DNA of 7,055 nucleotides from CAZEER01 sp964511215 (GTDB lineage Bacteria > Fidelibacterota > Marinisomatia > Marinisomatales > UBA1611): NCBI GenBank assembly GCA_964511215.1, contig CAZEER010000090.1, positions 1 to 7,055 of the forward strand, read 5' to 3'. Positions 1 to 5,728 of the stretch are shown here, piece by piece. The translations under genes were made by a program, and so were the position numbers. The notes beneath the pieces were generated by a model. The model was given only the letters and a program-made list of their open reading frames with translations. It was not told the origin of the DNA and searched no databases. Numbering within the stretch: the stretch's first letter is position 1; each line of letters opens with the position of its first letter.

Positions 1-329
1 AATTCATTCTCATCAGCTTCAATAAGTTGACCACCATGGGGACCGCCTGAATTATTAACTAAAATATCTATTGGTTTCCCCAATGAGTTTAAATACAATT
101 TCATTTTTTTTTTCAAATCTTCTGAGTCATCAAAATCAGCGCAAACAGATTCATGAAGTTGACCATTGCAAGTACTTAATTCTTGAATTGTTTTATCAAG
201 TTTACTTTGATTACGAGCTATTAGTGTAATTGTACAACCCCGTTTGGCTAAAAGTAACGCCGATGCTTTTCCAATCCCATCTGTACTTCCACACACTAAA
301 GCATGCTTATTATTTAAAGATATTTTCAT
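1..329 (-). CDS. Short-chain dehydrogenase/reductase (SDR), 3' part missing at the window edge
   Basis: Only the N-terminal 109 residues are in the window; the gene runs off the left edge. The translation begins MKISLNNKHALVCGSTDGIG. GSTDGIGKA (residues 14-22) is the TGxxxGxG-type dinucleotide-binding glycine motif of classical SDRs. IARN (residues 37-40) ends the second beta strand, where an Arg often points to NADP(H) preference. VNNSGGP (about residues 91-97) stands for the NNAG motif, with the GGP variant seen in a beta-ketoacyl-ACP-reductase-like SDR subgroup. The catalytic Ser-Tyr-Lys lies outside the window, so activity cannot be confirmed. The protein is cytosolic, with no signal peptide. 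The ATG overlaps the TDO stop as ATGA, with no good Shine-Dalgarno site close by, suggesting translational coupling. It is the third gene of the minus-strand run. The substrate is unknown; a role in tryptophan catabolism is only suggested by position. A run of ten A on the coding strand encodes Lys-Lys-Lys near residue 73. Confidence 0.9.
   Translation of the reverse strand, partial: MKISLNNKHALVCGSTDGIGKASALLLAKRGCTITLIARNQSKLDKTIQELSTCNGQLHESVCADFDDSEDLKKKMKLYLNSLGKPIDILVNNSGGPHGGQLIEADENE
4..4. other. Left window edge within the SDR gene
   Basis: The sequence begins inside the SDR reading frame, so the gene's C-terminal half, including its catalytic Tyr-x-x-x-Lys, and whatever follows it in the minus-strand run are unseen. 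Confidence 0.6.
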
Positions 330-1414
330 GGTTTAAAATAATACCCCAGTTTTTGTTTTATTTTTTTTGGCAATTTTGGCAGTGTAGACCTTGAAATAAA
401 AAATGTAGATAGATCTGCTAATTCTGTAAAAATCTTATGATTGTCTACTGTGGATTTTAGATAAGTATGTCCTGATGACCCGCCAGTACCAATCTTTGAG
501 CCTATCATTCTCCTAACCATCTGTACATGTCTCTGCCTCCATGCCGTAAGAAGTTCATCTATATCGATAAGACGAGATAATAGGTTAAAAGGTGAATGTA
601 GAATAGGTTCATCACGATATAAAAAAATAAGGAGAGCAGCCTGAGTTGCTCGATGTGATAATCTTTTCTTTTTCTCTTTAATTAATTTATTGTGTTTTAA
701 AGGATCTATCATGGCTTCAAAAGAGGCAACGGCATGATGGTGTTCTGCTAAATGGTATTGAACTTCTTTTTGAGAATAGTTCGGGTTCTGGCGAATTACT
801 TTTTTTTCTTCATTCAGCATGGACCTCACAGCATCTGTGTATTTTTCCCAAAAATTGAATCCCTCAAAAGAAAGAAATGGTGTCCGCTCTAGCCAAATCT
901 GTAATAATTCAAATAAAGATTTTTCAATTTCAGCTTTTTCAACACTCTCCCTTTCTTTTTCTGTGATTAAGGACTTATAATCATCTTTCCCATACTTAAT
1001 TCTACCTTCCTGCAGAAGACCTAATTTATTTTCTAATAATCTAAATTGAGCACTCTGAAATCCCGAAGCAGGAAAAAGGTCATCTCTAAATTCTAGAAAA
1101 TCCATTGCGGTCATTGTCTCAAGAACTCTGATCTGATCTATAAGGATTTTTTGGATTTCAATTATTCTATTTAATCTAGAAACCGAGAGACTTACATCAG
1201 GCTCCAAAACTGATTTTTTATTGAAAATCTTTATAATTGAATCTAACTCATGAAGAATTTGTTTAAACCATAATTCATAGGTCTGATGTACTATAATGAA
1301 TAACATCTCATCATGAGCTGGCGCTCCACGCTTGGCACTCTTCAATATTTGGTTATTTAATAAATTTTCAAGACCTAGATAATCATTATAGTTCAATAGT
1401 TTTTTATTTTTCAT
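326..1414 (-). CDS. kynA: Tryptophan 2,3-dioxygenase (TDO)
   Basis: This is a heme enzyme that oxidises L-tryptophan to N-formylkynurenine, the first step of the kynurenine pathway, in the cytosol. Numbered from the chosen Met (362 aa), the known functional positions are present: the NYNDYL segment with Tyr9 and Tyr12 (like human Tyr42/Tyr45), FIIVHQTYELWFKQ with Phe39 and distal His43, EFRDDLFPASGFQS with substrate-carboxylate Arg110 and Ser117, RHVQMV with proximal heme ligand His296, and the SKIGTGGSSGH loop with Thr310. All residues expected for activity are therefore there. The length and the region around residues 135-250 resemble the longer animal-type TDOs more than the roughly 300-residue Xanthomonas type. 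I chose ATG 1414 over the in-frame ATG at 1426: it sits 2 bases after the upstream stop (TAATAATG), has GGGA about 6 bases upstream, and starts directly before the conserved region. The longer form adds MGLI. It is probably cotranscribed with the lipoprotein gene and the SDR. Confidence 0.97.
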   Translation of the reverse strand: MKNKKLLNYNDYLGLENLLNNQILKSAKRGAPAHDEMLFIIVHQTYELWFKQILHELDSIIKIFNKKSVLEPDVSLSVSRLNRIIEIQKILIDQIRVLETMTAMDFLEFRDDLFPASGFQSAQFRLLENKLGLLQEGRIKYGKDDYKSLITEKERESVEKAEIEKSLFELLQIWLERTPFLSFEGFNFWEKYTDAVRSMLNEEKKVIRQNPNYSQKEVQYHLAEHHHAVASFEAMIDPLKHNKLIKEKKKRLSHRATQAALLIFLYRDEPILHSPFNLLSRLIDIDELLTAWRQRHVQMVRRMIGSKIGTGGSSGHTYLKSTVDNHKIFTELADLSTFFISRSTLPKLPKKIKQKLGYYFKP

Positions 1415-1416
1415 TA

Positions 1417-1758
1417 TTAATCCCATTCAAAACCGGTTACACTATCAGTTTTGGCACTTATTTCAATTGTATTATAATCTTGCATTTCTGATATAAAATA
1501 ATATAAAAACTTGGTTAATTCTTTGTCATCAAGCCAAACTGAATCAGGTAATCCAAATGTTTCAATAACTTCATTTTCAGATGGACTCTGTTTTAAAAAT
1601 TCCCAAATATCAAATTCAGACATGTAGCCTAATGTATATAAGGTTTTTTCATTTGGTACAATACTAGCAGTTTTTGTTAAAGGCATAACTATTGGCTTAG
1701 GTGGTGGCGGTGATACACAACTGATAAAAAATAATATAAATAATACACGAAAGTACAT
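1417..1758 (-). CDS. Small putative lipoprotein, possibly BamE/SmpA-like fold
   Basis: I do not recognise a named family with confidence. From ATG 1758 the protein is 113 residues. It opens MYFRVLFILFFISC, a short Arg-bearing n-region plus hydrophobic core ending in a loose lipobox (FIS-Cys14), so it is probably lipidated and held at the inner or outer membrane. A proline-rich spacer (VSPPPPKP) follows. The rest has a pattern recalling BamE/SmpA/OmlA domains: a short helix, then SENEVIETFGLPDSVW (about residues 60-75, compare the 'v...lG.P...' turn), a strand with LYYF (about 85-88), and a closing pair of strands EISAKTDSVTGFEWD. The fold is inference from this pattern only. The frame is open upstream to a TTG at 1794, but that would put 12 extra residues before the signal sequence and lies beside the -10-like site, so ATG 1758 is preferred. 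It is first in the minus-strand run, 2 bases before kynA. Confidence 0.7.
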   Translation of the reverse strand: MYFRVLFILFFISCVSPPPPKPIVMPLTKTASIVPNEKTLYTLGYMSEFDIWEFLKQSPSENEVIETFGLPDSVWLDDKELTKFLYYFISEMQDYNTIEISAKTDSVTGFEWD

Positions 1759-1797
1759 TGCCAGAAAATACCTAGGAAAAATTTGTTCAATCAATAA

Positions 1798-1803
1798 ATT
1801 ATA
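1798..1803 (-). promoter_or_regulatory. Candidate -10 hexamer for the lipoprotein-kynA-SDR run
   Basis: On the minus strand these six bases read TATAAT, a perfect sigma-70-type -10. Transcription would start near 1790, giving a leader of about 30 bases before ATG 1758 and excluding the TTG at 1794. No convincing -35 lies 16-18 bases upstream (the bases there are A-rich), and such hexamers arise by chance in AT-rich DNA. The call is weak. Confidence 0.3.
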
Positions 1804-1824
1804 TTTATTAGAAAACTTGGCTTT

Positions 1825-1857
1825 TTTGAAAAAAAAATTAGTTTTACTTTATCTTTA
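1825..1857 (+). promoter_or_regulatory. Candidate promoter for the LOG-amidohydrolase operon
   Basis: TTTG at 1825-1828 and TATCTTTA at 1850-1857 are 21 bases apart. This resembles the Bacteroidetes-type promoter (TTTG near -33, TAnnTTTG near -7) with only the last base off. The same stretch can be read as a weak sigma-70 promoter: TTGAAA (1826-1831), 16 bases, TTTATC (1848-1853). Either places the start near 1860, just ahead of the AAAGGA site. A run of nine A (1829-1837) lies between the boxes and may bend the DNA. This rests on motif matching only. Confidence 0.35.
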
Positions 1858-1864
1858 CCAATTT

Positions 1865-1870
1865 AAAGGA
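1865..1870 (+). promoter_or_regulatory. Ribosome binding site of the LOG-family gene
   Basis: AAAGGA lies 10 bases before ATG 1881 and fixes that start. AAAGGA also occurs at 2676-2681, 11 bases before the ATG at 2693, and AGGA at 5712-5715, 9 bases before the ATG at 5725. All three plus-strand genes thus carry purine-rich Shine-Dalgarno sites, which is not typical of Bacteroidetes proper. Confidence 0.55.
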
Positions 1871-1880
1871 ATATATATTT

Positions 1881-2693
1881 ATGTCGAAAGTGGATAATAA
1901 GGATAGATTTTATTATAACAAAAATTTTTTAAGTAGCGAATCAGGAAGATCGCTTAGGATATTATCTGAATATTATGGGCCCCTACAGAAAATCGATCGC
2001 AATAAAATTTCTGAAACTATTGTATTCTTTGGCTCTGCGAGACTATTATCAAAATCAAATGCTCTTAGAAAGCTTGAAGAAATAACTCAATCAAAAAACA
2101 CCGAGGAATTAAAAAAAGCTAAAATCGACCTAAAAATGAGCCGATATTATGAAGACGCACGAACCCTCGCGAATAAATTTACAAAATGGAGTAAAAGTTT
2201 AAAGTCTACTAAGCATCGTTATATTATATGCTCTGGTGGAGGTCCTGGTATTATGGAAGCTGCAAATCGAGGAGCTTCTGAAGCAAGTGGCCTAAATATT
2301 GGTTTTACCATTTCTCTACCAAATGAGATATCTGGAAATAAATGGATTTCTGATGATCTGAATATGAAATTCCATTACTTTTTTATGCGTAAATTCTGGT
2401 TTCTGTATTTGGCAAAAGCTTTAATTGTCTGGCCAGGTGGCTTTGGAACGTTGGATGAAATCATGGAAGTTTTAACATTAATTCAAACAGAAAAAATAAA
2501 AACACCTTTGCCAATTGTTTTGTATGGAAAAGAGTTCTGGGAAAAAGTAATAAATTGGAATTATCTAGTAGAGATTGGAACAATTTCAGAAGAAGATTTG
2601 GCATTATTTCATATATCAGATGATATCAATGACGCATACAAATATATTACTAACTCTATTAATAATAATGATTTGAAAGGACCAAACTTTTAA
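1881..2693 (+). CDS. LOG-family protein (TIGR00730-type Rossmann-fold nucleotide phosphoribohydrolase)
   Basis: This is a 270-residue cytosolic protein. ETIVFFGSAR (residues 45-54) is the first Rossmann strand and loop. CSGGGPGIMEAANRGA (117-132) and WPGGFGTLDE (184-193) are the two nucleotide-binding signatures of the LOG/lysine-decarboxylase-like family. FFMRKFWF (167-174) supplies the conserved Arg170-Lys171, and Glu193 ends PGGxGTxxE, so the expected active-site residues are present. Characterised members cleave the N-glycosidic bond of nucleoside 5'-monophosphates, releasing base and ribose 5-phosphate (cytokinin activation in plants and fungi, purine/pyrimidine salvage or clean-up in bacteria). 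Old 'lysine decarboxylase' labels are wrong for this family. The 44-residue N-terminal arm (RSLRILSEYYGPLQ) and the charged helical insert at about 55-112 fit the longer bacterial subgroup. The exact substrate is unknown. The gene is first in its operon; its stop shares one base with the next start (TAATG), implying translational coupling to an exported amidohydrolase. Confidence 0.93.
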   Translation: MSKVDNKDRFYYNKNFLSSESGRSLRILSEYYGPLQKIDRNKISETIVFFGSARLLSKSNALRKLEEITQSKNTEELKKAKIDLKMSRYYEDARTLANKFTKWSKSLKSTKHRYIICSGGGPGIMEAANRGASEASGLNIGFTISLPNEISGNKWISDDLNMKFHYFFMRKFWFLYLAKALIVWPGGFGTLDEIMEVLTLIQTEKIKTPLPIVLYGKEFWEKVINWNYLVEIGTISEEDLALFHISDDINDAYKYITNSINNNDLKGPNF

Positions 2694-5600
2694 TGCAACG
2701 AATCTTATTATTTCAATTTTTTATTTGCATTTTGATTGCACAGACTGAGCCTGTTAAGGATCTCCATACAAATGCTCCAAGAGTATGGGCATTAAGCAAT
2801 GCGATGGTGCATACTGAACCTGGTGACTCCATTAAAGATGCTACTATTGTAATAAGAGACGGTAGAATAGAGAAAGTTGGGCGTTATATAAAAGTACCAC
2901 TAGATGCTTTCGAAATCGATATGGAAGGTGCCTACATTTATCCGGGTTTTATCGATGGCTGGTTAGAAGTGAAGCAAGATGAAAAATTGAAAAGTCCCAA
3001 TAACCATTGGAACAAAAAGATAAAACCTGAATATCGAGCGAAAGATGATCTAAATATAAAAGAAAAAGATTTAAAAGCATTACGATCAATTGGTATCACG
3101 GCCGCTCACATAGTTCCTGAAAATGGAATTTTCAAAGGTACCTCAGACCTTGTTATTCTTAATGAAAAAATGATTTCCGTTGCAAAAGATGTCGCACAAA
3201 TATTAGAATTTAAAACTACAGGATGGTCTGATAAAAATTATCCAAATTCTTTATTAGGTGTAATTGCAGTTATCAGGCAGACCTTCATTGATGCACAGTG
3301 GTATACTAAATCCTTAGCCATTATTAATGAATATCCTGATGAAAATGAACCTCTAAAATTGAACCCGGCACTGATCTCAATAGCAAAATTTCAAACGGAT
3401 AGACGTCCAATATTGTTCATGACTAAAGAAGAACATGGTGCCCTAAGATCATTGAAAATTTCAGATGAATTCAACCTCAACCCTTGGCTTCTTGGAAGTG
3501 GATTTGAATATCGACGACTTGATGAAATTGCTCAAAAAAACCCATTCATAATTTTCCCCTTAGAGTTTCCAGCAAAACCAAAAGTTAATGATCCATTTAT
3601 TGCACTGCAGTATAATACAGAACAATTGAAACATTGGGATATGGCTCCCGATAACATAAAAAAGGTTTTTGATAAAGGTCTGCGCTTTAGCTTCACTTCA
3701 GGAACATTAAAAAATAAAGCTGAATTCAGAAAGAATATTCAAAGAATAATTGATCGGGGGTTACCAAAAGCGGTTGTATTAGCAGGGCTTACCACATACC
3801 CTGCTGAAGCTATGGGGCTAGAAAAAGTTTTAGGTAAAATCCAACCTGGATTCATGGCAAATCTTGTCATATCTGATGGTGATTATTTTAATACTAAAAG
3901 TAGAATCACAACTCTATGGCTAGCAGGTAAGGAATATTATATTGCTGAAAAGTTTAAACCCAAATTAGTTGGTGATTGGGAATTGAATATTGAAGATAAA
4001 ATATTTGAACTATCATTTTCAACCTTAAAACCAAAAGGGAAAAATATTCAAAATAAGACTACTACTAAAAATGAAAAACTTGAAGGGAAATTGAATTATG
4101 AGAATACTAATCTTAATCTGATTGATCTAGAACTCTACAATACTACTGTAGAATTCAAAATAAAAGGTGATTTCATGAATAATGATGCAACTTTAGCCTT
4201 TAAAGGTCAGATTGATAAAGAAAAAATTATTGGAAAAATTTTTGATGGTAGTAGCCTCATGTCTTTTCGCGCAAACCGAAAAAATAAAGGGAAAATCATA
4301 AAAAGAGAAAAAGAATCAGCAAGTAATAATCAATTATTTTCCCCAGAAGGGACTTATGGTTTAGATAAAAAACTTCTTACACCCAATGCTGTATTAATTG
4401 ATAATGTCACTGTCTGGACTTGTGGTACAAAAGGGATGTTAGAAGATTGGGACATCCTATTTGTAAATGGCAAGATTGATAAAGTAGCGCCTGATATCAG
4501 TGTACCAATTGGTAGTGCATTAATAATTGATGGTACGGGTAAGCATGTTACTCCTGGCTTAATTGATTGTCATAGTCATTCAGCAGCATCATCTATAAAT
4601 GAAGGATCACAGGCAGTAACAGCTGAAGTACGGATCAAAGATGTGCTTTACGCAGATGATATTAATATTTACAGACAATTAGCTGGAGGATTAACCACCG
4701 CAAATGTTTTACATGGATCTGCAAATCCAATAGGTGGACAGAATGCGGTTATAAAACTAAAATGGGGGTCTACACCTGATGACCTAATTTTTAAAAATGC
4801 ACCCGAAGGAATAAAATTTGCTCTTGGAGAAAATGTGAAGCAGGCTAACTGGGCAGGTAATGGTAGGTACCCTCAAACCCGCATGGGTGTTGAACAAATT
4901 ATTAGGGATGCCTTTCGAGCTGCTCAAGATTATAGACACCGCCACAAAACCTATGAACGTAACACAAAATCACAAAGAAAAAAGGTTCCACCTAGAGTGG
5001 ATCTTGAGCTCGAGGCACTTGCAGAAATTTTAGAAGGAAAGCGCCTCCTGCACTGTCATTCATACAGACAAGATGAGATTTTGATGTTAACCAGGATTGC
5101 GGAAGACTTTGGATTTAAAATTGCCACATTTCAACATGTATTGGAAGGTTACAAAGTTGCTGAACGTATAGCTGAACATGGTGCTGGTGCATCTACTTTT
5201 TCAGATTGGTGGCAGTATAAATATGAAGTGATTGATGCTATACCTTATAATGGAAGTTTAATGGCAAAAAATGATGTGCTAGTTTCATTTAATTCTGATG
5301 ATGACGAACTCGCACGAAGAATGAATACTGAGGCAGCTAAAGCTATCAAATATGGTGGTCTTAGTGAAATTGAAGCACTCAATCTTGTTACTATTAATCC
5401 TGCAAAACAATTAAAAATTGATAAATGGGTAGGCTCTCTAGAGGAAGGGAAAGATGCCGACTTTGTAATCTGGGATGGACCACCTCTATCAATTTATTCA
5501 AAGGTCGAAGAAACATGGATAGATGGGACACGATATTGGTCTATTGATGAAAATAAGCAACTTGAGGAGAGAGATAAAAAGCTTCGAGAAAATTTGATAA

Positions 5601-5728
5601 AAAAAATACTAGCTTCGAAAATATTAGATTTAGGAAAAGACATAAAACCTCAAAGTATAAACCCCAAAACTAAACATAATTGCTTAATGAAAGATGATGA
5701 ATTGCATGTACAGGACTTTATTGAATGA
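2693..5728 (+). CDS. Exported double amidohydrolase: degenerate N-module, beta linker, intact C-module
   Basis: The protein has 1011 residues. An N-terminal signal peptide (hydrophobic to about residue 17, cleavage probably near IAQ-TEP) sends it to the periplasm; Cys12 is not in a good lipobox. Residues about 30-425 form an amidohydrolase-like module with the usual N-terminal strands (VIRDGRIEKVG) and PGFID, but Trp90 and Glu92 replace the HxH ligands. My hand alignment to the second module puts non-ligands at the other metal positions too (Met243, Ser269, Gly337). Residues about 424-528 are a beta-rich segment opening GDWEL. Residues about 560-950 form a complete imidazolonepropionase/prolidase-like module: PGLIDCHSHS with His627 and His629, GENVK (712-716), LLHCHS with His787/His789, FQHVLEG with His815, and SFNSDD with Asp869, then the closing GSLEEGKDADFVIWDG. 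It probably hydrolyses an amide or cyclic-amide bond, perhaps in peptides; the substrate is not deducible. AAAGGA precedes the start. It overlaps the next gene by 4 bases. Confidence 0.9.
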   Translation: MQRILLFQFFICILIAQTEPVKDLHTNAPRVWALSNAMVHTEPGDSIKDATIVIRDGRIEKVGRYIKVPLDAFEIDMEGAYIYPGFIDGWLEVKQDEKLKSPNNHWNKKIKPEYRAKDDLNIKEKDLKALRSIGITAAHIVPENGIFKGTSDLVILNEKMISVAKDVAQILEFKTTGWSDKNYPNSLLGVIAVIRQTFIDAQWYTKSLAIINEYPDENEPLKLNPALISIAKFQTDRRPILFMTKEEHGALRSLKISDEFNLNPWLLGSGFEYRRLDEIAQKNPFIIFPLEFPAKPKVNDPFIALQYNTEQLKHWDMAPDNIKKVFDKGLRFSFTSGTLKNKAEFRKNIQRIIDRGLPKAVVLAGLTTYPAEAMGLEKVLGKIQPGFMANLVISDGDYFNTKSRITTLWLAGKEYYIAEKFKPKLVGDWELNIEDKIFELSFSTLKPKGKNIQNKTTTKNEKLEGKLNYENTNLNLIDLELYNTTVEFKIKGDFMNNDATLAFKGQIDKEKIIGKIFDGSSLMSFRANRKNKGKIIKREKESASNNQLFSPEGTYGLDKKLLTPNAVLIDNVTVWTCGTKGMLEDWDILFVNGKIDKVAPDISVPIGSALIIDGTGKHVTPGLIDCHSHSAASSINEGSQAVTAEVRIKDVLYADDINIYRQLAGGLTTANVLHGSANPIGGQNAVIKLKWGSTPDDLIFKNAPEGIKFALGENVKQANWAGNGRYPQTRMGVEQIIRDAFRAAQDYRHRHKTYERNTKSQRKKVPPRVDLELEALAEILEGKRLLHCHSYRQDEILMLTRIAEDFGFKIATFQHVLEGYKVAERIAEHGAGASTFSDWWQYKYEVIDAIPYNGSLMAKNDVLVSFNSDDDELARRMNTEAAKAIKYGGLSEIEALNLVTINPAKQLKIDKWVGSLEEGKDADFVIWDGPPLSIYSKVEETWIDGTRYWSIDENKQLEERDKKLRENLIKKILASKILDLGKDIKPQSINPKTKHNCLMKDDELHVQDFIE
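3962..4276 (+). other. Beta-rich linker domain within the 1011-residue amidohydrolase
   Basis: Residues about 424-528 separate the two amidohydrolase modules. They open with LVGDWEL and run as alternating polar/hydrophobic stretches (FELSFSTL, LEGKLNY, LNLIDLEL, TVEFKIKGDF, ATLAFKGQI, KIIGKIF, SLMSFRANR), as expected for an antiparallel beta sheet or small barrel. There is no recognisable catalytic motif. A basic, low-complexity stretch (about 529-548) follows. It could be a spacer, a dimerisation surface or a ligand-binding lid; I cannot name the family. Confidence 0.5.

Noticed and set aside
1415..1426. Longer TDO start at ATG 1426
   Set aside because: It overlaps the lipoprotein C-terminus by 10 bases and has no Shine-Dalgarno site; ATG 1414 has GGGA upstream and a 2-base gap after the stop. 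It cannot be fully excluded.
1759..1794. Longer lipoprotein start at TTG 1794
   Set aside because: It needs a non-ATG start, adds 12 residues before a good signal sequence, and sits next to the TATAAT where the leader would begin.
1881..2693. LOG protein as a lysine decarboxylase
   Set aside because: PGGxGTxxE and GGGPGIMEA mark the LOG phosphoribohydrolase family; the lysine decarboxylase name is a historical mis-annotation.
2693..5728. The 1011-residue frame as an artefactual fusion of two genes
   Set aside because: The frame is continuous through a plausible linker domain, with no internal signal peptide before the second module, so a genuine two-module protein is more likely.
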